From contig NW_027506892.1 of assembly GCF_052324685.1 (NCBI RefSeq), positions 1,617,809 to 1,681,808 on the forward strand: a stretch of 64,000 nt of DNA. The letters run 5' to 3'. The notes under the pieces are model-generated. The model saw nothing but the letters and a program-made list of their open reading frames with translations, had not been told where the DNA came from and made no database searches. The translations under genes and the position numbers were made by a program. Below are positions 33,359 to 46,385 of this stretch, piece by piece; position 1 is the stretch's first letter; each line of letters begins with the position of its first letter. The stretch is from Brachyhypopomus gauderio (lineage: Eukaryota > Chordata > Actinopteri > Gymnotiformes > Hypopomidae).

Positions 33359-34908
33359 CACGCTACCGTTCAAAAGTTTGGGGTCACTTAGAAATGTTAT
33401 TTTTGAAAGAAAAGCAGTTTTTTTATTTAGCTAACATTAAATGCATCAGAAATACACTCTATACATTATTAATGTGGTAAATGACTATTCTAGCTGTAAA
33501 CGTCTGGTTTTTAATGCAATATCTACATAGATGTATGGAGACCCATTTCCAATAACCAGTGTTCTAATGGTACATTGTGTTGGCTAACTCTGTAAGGAGG
33601 CTATTGGATATTTAGAAAACCCTTGAAAACCCTTGTGCAAGTAGGTTAGAACAGCTGAAAACAGTTTTGCTGATTAGAGAAGCTATAAAACTGACCTTCC
33701 TTTAAGCTAGTTGAGAATCTGGAGCATTACAATTGTTGGTTCGATTAAACTCACAAAATGGCCAGAAATGAAGAAATTCAGTTCTGAGAAATGAAGGCTA
33801 TTCCATGCGAGACATTGCCAAGAAACTGAAGATTTCCTACAATGGTGTGTACTACTCCCTTCAGAGGAGAGCACAGACAGGCTCTAACCAGAGTAGAAGG
33901 AGAAGTGGAAGGCCCCGCTGCACAACTGAGCAAGAAGACAACATTAGAGTCTCAGGTTTGAGAAATCAACGCCTCACAGGTCCTCATCTGGCAGCTTCAT
34001 TAAATAGTACCCGCAAAATGCCAGTGTCAACATCTACAGTGAAGAGGCGACTCCGGGATGCTGGCCTTCAGGGCAGAGTGGCAAAGAAAAAGCCATATCT
34101 GAGACTGGCTAATAAAAGAAAAAGACATTGGACAGAGGAAGATTGGAAAAAAGTGTTATGGACAGACGAATCAAAGTTTGAGGTGTTTGGATCACACAGA
34201 CGGACATTTGTGAGACGCAGAACAACTGAAAAGATGCTGGATGAGTGCCTGACACCATCTGTCAAACATGGTGGAGGTAATGTGATGGTCTGGGGTTGCT
34301 TTGGTGCTGGTAAAGTGGGAGATTTATACAAGGTAAAAGGGATTTTGAATAAGGAAGGCTATCACTCCATTTTGCAACACCATGCCATACCCTGTGGACA
34401 GCGCTTGATTGGAGCCAATTTCATCCTGCAACAGGACAATGACCCAAAGCACACCTCCAAATTATGCACAAACTATTTAGAGAAGAAGCAGGCAGCTGGT
34501 GTTTTATCGGTAATAGAGTGGCCAGCGCAGTCACCAGATCTCAACCCCATTGAGCTGTTGTGGGAGCATCTTGACCGTATGGTAAGTGCCCATTAACCCA
34601 ATCAAACTTGTGGGAGCGGCTTCTGGAAGCATGGGGTGAAATTTATTCAGATTACCTCAGCAAATTAACAGCTAGAATGCCAAAGGTCTGCAATGCTGTA
34701 ATTGCTGCTAAGGGAGCATTCTTTGACGAAAGCAAAGTTTAAAGTAGAAAATTATTTCAAATAAAAAAAAAAAACATTATTTCTACCTTGTCAATGTCTG
34801 GACTATATTTCTATTCATTTTGCAACTCATTTGATAAATAAAAGTATGAGATTTCAGGGCAAAACACAAAATTGTCTAGGTGACCCCAAACTTTTGAACG
34901 GTAGTGTG
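33359..34908 (+). mobile_element. Tc1-type transposon 1, copy A
   Basis: Ends read cacgctaccgttcaaaagtt and its near-complement aacttttgaacggtagtgtg, with TA outside each (33357-33358 and 34909-34910). The element is about 1.55 kb, the usual Tc1 size. Confidence 0.9.
33758..34743 (+). pseudogene. Tc1 transposase 1, copy A
   Basis: The frame starts MARNEEIQF and stops at once. Compared with 59379 in copy B, about 29 bases of the N-terminal helix are deleted. From 33805 the frame is open for 263 codons: MRDIAKKLKISYNGVYYSLQ (helix-turn-helix), GRPRCTTEQED, VLWTDESKFEVFG (first Asp), [29 protein letters not shown] (second Asp) and [15 protein letters not shown] (Glu). A frameshift near 34590 moves the C-terminus (ending FFDESKV) out of frame. 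The DDE residues remain but the protein is broken at both ends. Confidence 0.88.
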
Positions 34909-34910
34909 TA

Positions 34911-35115
34911 TATATACTGCTCAAAAATATAAAGGGAACACTTAAACAACACAATATAACTCCAAGTCATTCTCAACATTCCCCTCAAACATTTGCAGCC
35001 ACGTACTGAACGAAAGCGTCGATTCGCCAGGACACTGGAGGAATGGTGGCGGTAGGGAAACGGCCATCCTCTTTGCCAATTTGTTAGGTTGTTAAATGAA
35101 AGTAAGAAGCAACAC
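34911..35115. mobile_element. Fragment of another Tc1-family element
   Basis: The text ctgctcaaaaatataaaggg followed by aacacttaaacaacac is the outer end of a common fish Tc1 element. The remainder (to ggttgttaaatgaaagtaag) is truncated, with no transposase. Confidence 0.5.
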
Positions 35116-35141
35116 AACCGTACAGATTAAATACACACGTA

Positions 35142-35450
35142 GGCTTTGTTCGAAATAGACTACTACATACTGGATACTGCATACTGGTCCTCGTAGTAGT
35201 ATGCAGTACAGTTTCCAGTATGCGACAAAAGCAAAGCATACTACGGGGTTACGTGAACGTAGCGTTGCATGATGGGATGCAGTACACCACGAAGATAGCT
35301 CTGTTCGCGTACTGGAATATTTTGCGGAAGTAGTAGGTCATCCGGGTATGTTTCACGTACTGAAAATTTTCATTTTGGTCACATACTGCATACTGATTTG
35401 GGGCTCGATCAGTACGCCAGTAGTATGTAGTAGGCTATTTCGAACACAGC
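35142..35450. mobile_element. Short inverted-repeat element, 309 bp
   Basis: The left end ggctttgttcgaaatagact and the right end tatttcgaacacagc are inverted repeats of about 35 bp built around TTCGAAATAG and TACTACATACTG. CGTA flanks both sides (35138-35141 and 35451-35454). It carries no coding capacity and is a non-autonomous DNA transposon (MITE). Confidence 0.75.
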
Positions 35451-35564
35451 CGTACTTTACTGAGCACATGGCACTCCTTCTTCTCCTCTGCCTTCCTCTC
35501 TTACACAGTACACAGTGCCTCCTAGTGGAGGATCTAATTAGAACTCTATAGAACACAACACAAT

Positions 35565-35829
35565 CGTTTTAAATTTTATACATAACAAAACAAATCACTC
35601 TTTTAGGAAATTAAAATAGAATATTTATTTCAGAAATGCCATTCCTAAAATCATACGACCTTCATAATTCATTACAATAGTTCCATAGAGATTTAAAAAC
35701 CATTTGTATTGTTAATATTATGCATTTAAAAATACCTATTAGTAACAGTGATAGTGTTGGTGGATTAAAACTGGAACATTTCATGTTATTTCATCAGCAT
35801 GAAGAGATTACGCATCATCTCCATCATCA
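35565..35829 (-). pseudogene. Truncated duplicate of an orphan last exon
   Basis: About 265 bp nearly identical to 43350-43616, that is the 3' UTR and last codons (DDGDDA and stop, stop at 35808-35810) of the minus-strand exon described at 43595. The exon is cut off upstream at 35829, so no functional end remains. Confidence 0.7.
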
Positions 35830-36067
35830 GGGCTCGGTAACATATGGCACGTGGGCATGCCGAGGCATAATCACTGGCACGCGCCACGCTGGACCAGCAT
35901 CAGCAAAAAATTAATAATAAAATATCTCAGACAGAGAGCACGATCCTCCAATCGAAATCGCTCCTCAACGCTCTGCTTGGCGGAGGCGTTTATACTTGGC
36001 GATCGATCGCGATATAATACTTAATTTGTGTCCATTTACACCCCCCCCACCCCCGCTGACAATTTAC

Positions 36068-36073
36068 ACTCGC

Positions 36074-36140
<67 letters not shown>
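36068..36140. repeat. (TA)n tract
   Basis: Alternating TA with two ataa interruptions, directly before the left end of Tc1 element 2. Confidence 0.85.
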
Positions 36141-36141
<1 letters not shown>

Positions 36142-36485
36142 TTCAACCCCCCAAAGATTTTAAAGATTTATCAATATATGTTTTTTCAAATAGCAAGATT
36201 CTTCTTTGGATGACTTCATGAGTTGAGTGATACATATAATCAGAACAGAAAATGCATGATATAGTATTTGTGTGTAACAGTATATTTTGTTAAGATAGCC
36301 ATGTCACAATTATTCAACCCCTATATAATATTGTTGTTTTTAAAGCTTTCTGACAGTTTTTATGGACTAAAGTGGAGTTGAAACATAACTAAGCCTTTGA
36401 GAACTCTATAATGATCCTTCATTTGCTTCAGCTGTGATGCATATATAAACCCCACCCATGAAGGAATTCAAGGTGAGTTGCAATC

Positions 36486-37706
<1,221 letters not shown>

Positions 37707-37953
37707 AGCACAAGTACAAAGAGTTACATTTTTTCATTTGAACTTCAAAGTTAAGTCAACTTCTGTTGTCAAAATAACTCAAATATGTATTAATACTGTT
37801 TGTTGTTTAATTTTGTCATTTATTGTCAAATGATGCAATACTTGCAATAAAAGAAAAAAAAAACATTAAAGTGCCGTTCCAGAATAACAAGTGAAGTATT
37901 TTAAACTTTGATTTAAAAATGTCTAAAGTTATGGCTCTTCTAATGGTTTTATT

Positions 37954-38805
37954 AGGGGTGGGCATAGATTAATTTTTTTAAATCTAGATTAATCTCACTT
38001 AATTCTTGAAATTAATCTATATTAAAATGGTTCATATGCGTGCTACCCAAGTAATGACTAAAAGTCAGTTTTTGAGATAGGATTTCTTAATACAGGGGGT
38101 GCGTTAGACCAGGGGCTCATCTCCTGTTTCCAAAATGCATCAATGACTGCTTGAGGAAGCTGTTCTACTTTGATACTTGAAGAAAAAAAACATGCTCAAT
38201 AAAATGTAGGCTACTCGTGTTCAACGGTTTATTCAGTTAAACATGAATTTGTAAGCCTACATACTGTACATTAAAAGGGGTTGATAACATGTTTATTCAG
38301 CTAAACATGATATTTGAAATGTAAGCCAACATTTAGTACATTTAACCTCACGGACGTAATTTGTAATTACGTAATTTTTTTCAAAAGCCGGTTTTGGTCC
38401 TCTGCAGTTTTAAACGGTTAAAAATAAATATTTAAATAGCGACGAATCTAGCGCTAGGACCATGCAGAAAACGACCGCTCCGAGCTCCGCTCCGGTAACA
38501 CTTTACGTTCCTAAAAATGAATTTTCCATGAAGCAAACCTGGCGACTTTGTGGCCGCATCCATGTAAACACACGTACGATTTGTAATTCACAGGTTTGAA
38601 AACTCGTTCTCGCCCCTACTGTGCAATTTGGTTAGGAATACAGCCGAGCTCAACTATCAAGTTGAAAGTCATCGTAGTTTGCTTACCCATTTTGACCCAG
38701 TTCCCAACCCAACTTTAAGAATAGATTAACGGCGATAATTTTTATATCGCCCGATAAGAGTATCAAATTAACGACCGCCGTTAATGCCGTTAACGGCCCA
38801 CCACT
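37954..38805. mobile_element. hAT-like non-autonomous element, copy A
   Basis: Ends are aggggtgggc on the left and gcccaccact on the right, the hAT terminal signature. The flanks gttttatt and gtttttatt resemble an 8-bp target duplication with one extra T. Just inside both ends is taa-rich text (taatctagattaatc; gccgttaatgccgttaacgg). No transposase frame was found in its 850 bp. Confidence 0.7.
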
Positions 38806-39116
38806 AGTTTTTATTCAGCTACTTTTGTGTAACAGCGGCATATACTTCTGTTTAAAGAGATTCTCCGTGCAGTATCCGCCTTCTTTTGGCAGATCTGTTA
38901 AGATGATTGGCTGCAGTAAAAAATGATTGACAGCTAACTCTGGCTGATAATTGGCTTAATGAAAATTGATTGACAACAAAAGTCTAGTATCTGATTGGCT
39001 GCAGTCGAAAATGATTGACACATGCTCCGCCCTTTACCCACGCCCACCGGGGCTCCGGCCTGCAGCGTTACCCTTCTCGTTTCTATAGTAACGACATAAC
39101 ACAACATAACCGAACG

Positions 39117-39123
39117 TATATAA
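39117..39123 (+). promoter_or_regulatory. TATA box of cassette A2
   Basis: TATATAA within the conserved cgtatataaggccgc, 129 bp before the ATG at 39252. Upstream sequence differs from cassette A1: there is no TGACGTCA, and a CCAAT/ATTGG-rich stretch (attggct three times at 38909-39002) takes its place. Confidence 0.6.
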
Positions 39124-39251
39124 GGCCGCACGTCAAGGCAGTCGACACCAGTGTGATATTTGTAGAGAAAAAGGAAAGACTGTACAGCATCACAGCTGAA
39201 CATACAACTAATTAACACAGTAGTGGACAGTGGAGAGTTATAAGAAAGAAG

Positions 39252-39803
39252 ATGGACTGCAGTATACAGACTGAGATGGAAAGTGAAATTCTGAAAAGAA
39301 GTGAGGAACAAACAAAGGATTACACACAGACGCTGAGTGAACAGGAGGAGATGTTCAACAGGAGAATTGATAATATGATATCCAAGATTAAGAAAGCCAC
39401 AGATCGAGTAGACACAGAGAAAATACAAAACAAAGAGATGGTCAGTGAGTACAAGAAGATGGAAAAGGAGTGGGCAAGAGAGAGAGAACAAATGAAGAAC
39501 AGACTTAAGGAACTGGAGGATGAAAAGAGGGTCATCGAAGAGGAGAGGAAGCTAATGGAGGAGGCGTGTATAAAGGAGATGAGAAGGTTGGCCGAGTACA
39601 CAGCGAGGGAGGAGCTGGAGAAGATCAAGCTTAGGCACGAGATCTTCTTCTACCAGGAAAATGAAAAGGCACGACTGAGTGAAGTAGAAGAACTTAGACA
39701 AAAGATGAAGGAGAATGAAAAGATAAAGAGAGCTGAGGGCTCTGAGAAGAGAACTCTGGGACGATGGTGGAGGAGCATATGGCGAAAATGGTTCAAGCAC
39801 TGA
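39252..39803 (+). CDS. Small coiled-coil protein with Trp-rich basic tail, copy A2 (183 aa)
   Basis: It shares the start MDCSIQTEMESEILKR and the tail LGRWWRSIWRKWFKH with copy A1. It lacks a 29-residue net stretch after KMKENEKIK, the part containing CRLKQMVARAF in A1; the joint here reads KIKRAEGSEKRTLG. It differs from A1 at several positions in the coil (RRIDNMISKIKKATDRVD) but is almost identical to copy B2. The frame is intact. It is a predicted soluble coiled coil with an amphipathic C-terminal helix; function unknown. Confidence 0.75.
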   Translation: MDCSIQTEMESEILKRSEEQTKDYTQTLSEQEEMFNRRIDNMISKIKKATDRVDTEKIQNKEMVSEYKKMEKEWAREREQMKNRLKELEDEKRVIEEERKLMEEACIKEMRRLAEYTAREELEKIKLRHEIFFYQENEKARLSEVEELRQKMKENEKIKRAEGSEKRTLGRWWRSIWRKWFKH

Positions 39804-39817
39804 AGTGAAAGTGTGAG

Positions 39818-39850
39818 GAACCGCACTTGATCTCCGTGTAGATGCGGTTC
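39818..39850 (+). other. Conserved hairpin after the stop codon (A2)
   Basis: Same 8-bp stem as A1 (GAACCGCA with TGCGGTTC). One loop base differs (cttgat for catgat). Confidence 0.6.
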
Positions 39851-41440
39851 ACCTGCCGCTCATCGCGCCTCCCCATCGCAACTATTTAATCTTCCCCCTC
39901 ACTCTTCTTGTGAAGTATTGGTGCCATGCCACGTACCGAGCGGTCTCCCCGTGTTACTGCCTTCCCCGTGTACCGACCTCGGCTCTCCTCCTAGACCTCG
40001 TCCCCTGCCTAGTCCCTCTGAACCAGAACCATATAGCGAGAGAGTCGCGCCATCTCCGTTCACTCCAACGGACACGTTTGATTACAGCAAATACGAGCAG
40101 CGCAGTCAAGCTGGACCAGTGGACCATCTGTGATACACTTTTACAGGTTAGTACGCTTAAAAAATCTGATTGTGTATTATAAGGACATCAGAATCAAATT
40201 AACATGTGCGTTAAAATGTGAATTAAAGCATTTTAGTGAATTATCCACCTCTTAATAAGCAGATTTAGGGAACTAATTCTATGCTAAGACAACGCGAATA
40301 CGGTTAGCGAGCTTTCACATTAACGACTGACAGCCTATTAATAGTAAATTCCTCTCTTAATGCCATTTTACCTAAACGCGATGTTAAACATTTGAGTGTG
40401 ATTGTAGAGTGTGTTGGGTGGAGGAGGTGAAATGAGGATATCCATTAACGTTAAGATAACGCACAATAAGGAGGAGAGCCATTCTTGTGATACATCACTG
40501 CTGATATTGACTAGAATGCATATTTTAGACTTCTAACTAGTACACAACAGTGTAATTTATAGATCAAGTGTTTGTAGGTTTTGTTAATCTGTTGACTATT
40601 ATCTGTATTATGCTCAGCAGACTTTGGATTGATGGCAAAGGGAGAGAGATCATCAAGAGATTGAAAACACAAGGCAAGTTGAAACTAGGGTGGCAGTTTT
40701 GATCAATGAATCTTACAAGACTAAAGAGGAATACAACATACTAAAATCTAGTACAGTATGATATATGTAATCATATGTAACCATACTAGACTTGTATTCT
40801 ATTATTGTATTATTTATGTTGTATTTAATTTATCTTGTTAGTGTATATTAGTTGCCTGCTGTTTTTCACCTTTGTGGATTGGCTCTTGTTTCCAAGCTGA
40901 CCATCTTTTAACCGTTTCTTCTTTCTGTCATTTCGTATTGTGCAGGGGGCTTCCTCTTTCTGAGTACGGGGCGATGCACAAAAATGGTGCAAACAGCATC
41001 TGCTCTCAGCCTGGTCTTGCCCTGTTTGGTTCTGATGAACTGGTCTGCCTCAAAATGTGCCTGCAGAGTGATGTGAGTTTACTCCTCACACATGACAACT
41101 CAGTTTTGTCTACCCATATACATATCCCATAGTGGGTGAATACACAGTATTAGAGAACACTTACTGGATACGTATACACTCATTACACGTATAAAAAAAC
41201 AACCAAGGATGTGCAACAAATTCAAATTCATATCACATCAATACTCATAATAATCATTTTCTCCTGTCTTTTTCTCCTCTCTCTCTTTAGGCCAAAGAAC
41301 CACAGGGGATTCAATGGAGCTGCAACTAGATGGCACCCTCACCTGTTTGATAGCTCTGTGATCATTGTTTCAATAAAGACGGCTATTATCCGCACTTGGA
41401 TCCTTGTCTGCCTGATTAGTACGTTACAGAAAGGGTAGTA
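39851..41440 (+). other. Spliced-looking 3' region of cassette A2
   Basis: The same signals as in A1: donor after 40146, acceptor before 40946, donor after 41072, acceptor before 41291, and AATAAA at 41372-41377. The first intron-like gap is about 500 bp longer than in A1 because 40268-40860 replaces a shorter stretch; B2 has the same longer form. Confidence 0.5.
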
Positions 41441-41559
41441 AACGAACCTGTGCCCTAGAGAGATTAATATTATTATTATGAAATGCCATAATATTATTTC
41501 TAAACACATTTTATGAACTTATTCATTTTGGTTGGATGTGCCATTGCCACAGAGGACGC

Positions 41560-41850
41560 ACTGATGCCAACTCCTATCTGAGGTTCACCACCTGCACTGA
41601 TGGGACTGTGACTGCTTGGCCTGGAATTAGAACTATAACTATAGAACTATATTTGGATTATAAATACAGACTTATGCTAACGGGTCGCCCAATGGAGGAT
41701 GGGTTCGCTTTTGAGTCTTGGTCCTCCTGAGGTTTCTTCCTAATCCCCACCATCATAGGGAGTTTTTCCTCACCACTGTCATCTCTGTCGCTCATTAGGG
41801 ATCTGGACCCATACAATTGTAAAGCTGTTTTGTGATGTGTTTTTAAGCAT
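41560..41850 (+). mobile_element. Teleost retroposon 3' tail, second copy
   Basis: It matches 33000-33260 and is cut short after gtaaagctgttttgtgatg, where a copy of the 30243-30480 segment begins. Confidence 0.6.
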
Positions 41851-42072
41851 TCAAGTGTCTCTCCAAACTGAATTATGTCGCTAGCCTCGCGAGAAAGTCA
41901 ACCTGCAGTAGCCTGAGTGTCAGTTCTCGCGAGATTAGCGCTGACAGCGGGAACAACAAACCTGATCAGACTAAACTAATCAGAGATGGATGAATGTAAC
42001 GAGAGAGAAGGTGTTTCTATCAAAAAAGGAAGACGTCGTGTAAAATATAAGGGGTCCTGGACCTTGATTGGG
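41845..42072 (+). repeat. Copy of the 30243-30480 segment
   Basis: Nearly the same text as upstream of cassette A1 (ctcgcgaga pairs, then gatggatgaatgtaacgaga). A 4-bp insertion and several substitutions mark it as older. It may be the truncated start of a further cassette. Confidence 0.6.
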
Positions 42073-43349
42073 TCCTTGGTTTAATACACTATTAAATAGC
42101 AATACTATTATTAATAGTAATACTATTAAATAGTAACAATAATAACTGAAATAATATAATAATTATAATATAGAAGAAATACATTTGTTTTGCATTTTTA
42201 TTGTAGGTAGATCATTTTGACTAGGTCATCTTATAAGTAGCTCACAAGCTGAAAAGGTGTGGGCACCCCTGGTCTAAACAAACTACCAAACGTAAAGGTG
42301 GCACTGAAAAGCTGAGAGAGAAAAGACAAGCTACAGAGGTTACTCACTGAGTGAACAATGTAGGTTTCAGTAGCTTTCCAGTTGTTTTCCCCTGTATTTT
42401 GTCAGGGTCAAGTTGTTAAGTTTGTTAGTTATTTTGATATACCAATATGTGGCTTTGTAATCATATTATTGCTGGAAGTAATATTGTCCCTATGACAATA
42501 AAAGCTGACATATTGTCACGGTAGGTCGGCCTGGAGGCCGCCAGAGGGCGCCTACACACACTCCCTCGGTCACACGCACGCCCACAACCACACAGAGCAC
42601 ACCCGGTCACCCTCAGCCTCTGTCTCCTGCTGCTTCTGTCCCAGCGTTACACATATACACTACGTACCATGTATAGATTCATATACAGTATATATACACA
42701 CACATATATATATATATTTTAGTGGGCCAGTCTGTCAGGAACTCCCGGGCCACTTTTTCTCCCCAGTCCGCCCCTGTCAGCACGGCTGCAATTTCAGTTG
42801 AAATCACGCTTCATTTCAACAGTTCTACAAGCGCCATTTCTTAGTTAACAGGAGCATAATAAATGCCAGAAGACTGTGATATGTTTATTAAACTTTGTCA
42901 TTACAAAAAGTTTCACAAACTTATGTTACCGAGCAACACGTAAATACTTTCTTGCACTTTCTTGTTGCTTTGTGTAGGTCTACATTGGTAGGTCTACATT
43001 AGTAGACCTGGCCACGTGCAGGTAGTATGCAGTGGTACACATAAGGTCAGGGAGTTATGTTAAAACAGATTAAGATTAAAGCAGATTAAAGAATGTGCTT
43101 GCAAAGAAAAGCTGGTTTCTGTACTCCCCATTCAAACAAACCATGAAAATGACCTTTCTAAAAACTTGTGTATTATATTTTCTTGTACAGTATCCTTTAG
43201 TACCTTGATAGAATTTCATATTTTCTAAGATATAAATGTGCATATGGTTATTTATCTTTGGAATTGTTTTATCCGTTTCAACTTTATGCAGTACCAAACT
43301 TCACTTTTAATGGTTTATTCCATACTCTTGAGATGAACTGATGTAGGCA
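42073..43349. other. Repeat-rich stretch without a recognised gene
   Basis: It holds a hAT-like end (gggcacccctggtc) near 42258 and a GC-rich piece at 42515-42660 starting tgtcacggtaggtcgg, which resembles an LTR start but has no partner end. A ta-rich run lies at 42690-42718. The rest shows no pattern I can assign. Confidence 0.35.
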
Positions 43350-43594
43350 CTCGTTTTAAATTTTATACATAACAAAACAAATCACTCTTTTAGGAAATTA
43401 AAATAGAATATTTATTTCAAAAATGCCATTCTTAAAATCATACGACCTTCATAATTCATTACAATAGTTCCATAGAGATTTAAAAAACATTTGTATTGTT
43501 AATATTATCTACTTAAAAATACCGATTAGTAACAGTGATAGTGTTGGTGGATTAAAACTGGAACATTTCATGTTATTTCATCAGCATGAAGAGA

Positions 43595-43643
43595 TTACGC
43601 ATCATCTCCATCATCAAAATCGACTCCTGTAGCCGCACGCTTC
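43595..43643 (-). CDS. Orphan last coding exon, C-terminus KRAATGVDFDDGDDA
   Basis: On the minus strand, a good acceptor (ttttgttttacag) precedes an exon whose phase-2 reading gives KRAATGVDFDDGDDA and stop (43595-43597). Its 3' UTR follows, with AATAAA on the minus strand near 43410. The basic start and acidic end suggest the terminus of a nuclear or histone-binding protein, but I cannot identify it. Upstream exons are not in view: within 100 bp the sequence turns into SINE tails and then the junction to copy B. Confidence 0.4.
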
Positions 43644-43701
43644 CTGTAAAACAAAAGTCAGAAGGATGTGCTAGTAATTTTAGCTCATCACAGTTGGCAA
43701 A

Positions 43702-44178
43702 CATTTGTAAATAAAATGTAAATGTGCCATATTTTGTCAATTGTGATTTTTTACACCGCAATCGAAATTTGTCCTCCGCTTTTAACCCACCTGTGCAGTT
43801 AGAACACACACACACACTAGTGATTACTAGGGCGGCAAGTGACGGCAAGAGCAGAGAAACAAGACTTGTACGGTTAAGGGGCAGTCATGGTCCTGTGATA
43901 GGGAACTGGTCTTGTGACAGGAGGGTCATGGGTTCGATTCCCAGACCTGAGGCCATGACTGAGGTACCCTTGAGCAAGGCACCTAACCCCAACTGCTCCC
44001 CGGGCGCTGGGCTAGGGCTGCCCACCGCTCTGGGCACGTGTGATCCACAGCCCCCTAGTAATCACTAGTGTGTGTGTGTGTGTGTGTTCTAACTGCACAA
44101 ATGGGTTAAAAGAGGAGGACAAATTTCGATTGCGGTGAAAAAAATCAAAATTGACAAAATATGGCACATTTACATTTA
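43702..44178. mobile_element. Inverted pair of SINE tails enclosing a SINE, at the duplication junction
   Basis: A plus-strand SINE runs from about 43882 (B-box gggttcgattcccag near 43930) through gctgcccaccgctctggg to the tail ctaactgcacaaatgggtta, caaatttcgattgcggtg, ending gcacatttacattta at 44178. The left arm 43702-43830 is the same tail in reverse orientation. The arms of about 125 bp are close to identical and could fold into a long hairpin with a spacer of about 220 bp. Confidence 0.8.
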
Positions 44179-44984
44179 GCATTTGAACAGGGTAGAAGTG
44201 ATATAGTGCAAACCAAATGATGAGCTGCACTGTGTATTTACACACTTACGAAAGGCATTTAGAAAAGAGCCGTGCCTAATGTGTTCAGTGTAGGTATAAT
44301 GGCTTGTGTACCTAATGTAGTGCCAAGGTTAGGGTTAGCACACTCTCACTACAACGTTAAAGACAAGGATGGTCATTAACACACATACACAGGTATATAT
44401 TTACCTGGGTGGGAGGGGCTTGGTGTGTGCAGGCATGCCATTGGCTGTCAGCAGCTCCTGTAGCCACACACATTCCATGAGAATATCCTGAGCCCAGCTC
44501 CTGCTCTGTTGCTCCTGCCTCCCTGCTGCCCCCTTGTGGACCCGCTCAGACTCTGCAAGCACTGCTCTCAGGTCTCGGATCTCCCACTCTGACTGTTTCA
44601 AGCTCTGATTTAGGAGCATGGTCGTGCTCTCCGCCTTCTGTTCACGTCATACACACCAGCACAGGAGACACCAGAGTCAGGACAGGTGGGTTGATGTGGC
44701 TGGGGAAGATACTGGTGCTAAATTGGTGGCAGATTGTTTTAGTGCAAACGGTTCAGTGTTTCAGCTTGTGTTTATCAAGGAATATGGGAGTAATGTCTTG
44801 TTTATGATACACAGGTTATGACACACAGGTGCTGATTGAAGTGTTTGAATGGTGTAGCACCAGTTTAAGTCCTGACCCGTCCCACATTAGGGAACAGGGC
44901 TCTGTATTCACGTCACATGCTATTCAGAAGGCACGTAGAAAGGAAAGCCAGTGTGCTGGGGGGAGTGACCTGATCCCTAACTCC

Positions 44985-45238
44985 TCCTACTGTAGGTGGG
45001 TCTCCCTAACTCCACCTGCTGTAGGCGTGTCTACCTAACACTACCTGCTGTAGGCGGGTGCGGGTCTACCCAACACTACCTGCTGTAGGCGGGTGCGGGT
45101 CTACCTAACACTACCTGCTGTAGGCAGGTGCGGGTCTATCTAACACTACCTGCTGAAGGCGGGTGCGGGTCTACCTAACACTACCTGCTGAAGGCGGGTG
45201 CGGGTCTACCTAACACTACGTGCTGTAGGCGGGTGCGG
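44985..45238 (-). repeat. Remnant of the 35-bp splice-site minisatellite, copy B
   Basis: About six units survive, ending abruptly at gggtgcggg where the sequence jumps to ctaaccaccacacaca, the text of 22178-22190 in copy A. Confidence 0.85.
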
Positions 45239-45371
45239 GCTAACCACCACACACACACACACAACATTACTAAAATTTATTAAATATGAACAGGAAAATG
45301 AGACCAAAGTAAAGACGTCACTAGATACCTGTTCTCTAGTGCCTGTGTAAGACGGGCGATGTCTCACAGCT

Positions 45372-46278
45372 GCAGAGGGTGACGGGGGTGGAGAGGGTGT
45401 AGAGGGTGGAGAAGGTGTAGAGGGTGGAGTGGGTGTAGAGGGTGGAGAAGGTGTAGAGGGTGGAGGGGATGTAGAGGGTGGAGGGGATGTAGAGGGTGGA
45501 GAAGGTGTAGAGGGTGGAGTGGGTGTAGAGGGTGGAGTGGGTGTAGAGGGTGGAGGGGATGTAGAGGGTGGAGGGGATGTAGAGGGTGGAGGGGATGTAG
45601 AGGGTGGAGAGGGTGTAGAGGGTGGAGAGGGTGTAGAGGGTGGAGGGGATGTAGAGGGTGGAGGGGATGTAGAGGGTGGAGTGGGTGTAGAGGGTGGAGG
45701 GGGTGTAGATGGTGGAGGGGGTGTAGAGGGTGGAGTGGGTGTAGAGGGTGGAGGGGATGTAGAGGGTGGAGGGGGTGTAGAGGGTGGAGGGGGTGTAGAG
45801 GGTGGAGGGGGTGTAGAGGGTGGAGGGGATGTAGAGGGTGGAGTGGGTGTAGAGGGTGGATGGGGATGTAGAGGGTGGAGGGGATGTAGAGGGTGGAGTG
45901 GGTGTAGAGGGTGGAGGGGATGTAGAGGGTGGAGTGGGTGTAGAGGGTGGAGGGGATGTAGAGGGTGGAGGGGAAGTAGAGGGTGGAGGGGAAGTAGAGG
46001 GTGGAGGGGATGTAGAGGGTGGAGTGGGTGTAGAGGGTGGAGGGGGTGTAGAGGGTGGAGAGGGTGGAGAGGGTGTAGAGGGTGGAGGGGGTGTAGAGGG
46101 TGTAGAGGGTGGAGTGGGTGTAGAGGGTGGAGTGGGTGTAGAGGGTGGAGGGGATGTAGATGGTGGAGGGGATGTAGAGGGTGGAGGGGATGTAGATGGT
46201 GGAGGGGATGTAGATGGTGGAGGGGATGTAGAGGGTGGAGGGGATGTAGAGGGTGGAGTGGGTGTAGAGGGTGGAGTT
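45372..46278 (-). repeat. Expanded exon 8 coding repeat, copy B
   Basis: More than 50 units of 18 bp, versus about 13 in copy A. One extra base near 45861 (ggtggatgggg for ggtggagggg) shifts the frame: the minus-strand reading changes from TPPSTSPPPST to THSTLYIPSTLYT and stays open, because 18 is divisible by three. The plus strand is also open (GGVGVEGG repeats); both long frames are repeat effects. Confidence 0.88.
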
Positions 46279-46384
46279 GGGCTGTAGTTGTTCCTCTCGC
46301 TTTGGATCCTTTTCTTCTTTCGCTGAATTCTGGTTGGAGTTTTCAGCTTTCTACCGAGTCTTATAACCTGCCCTTCATCAGAGC

Positions 46385-46385
<1 letters not shown>

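Noticed and set aside
42515..42660. Possible LTR starting tgtcacggtaggtcgg
   Set aside because: No matching end, target duplication or second copy could be found in the window.
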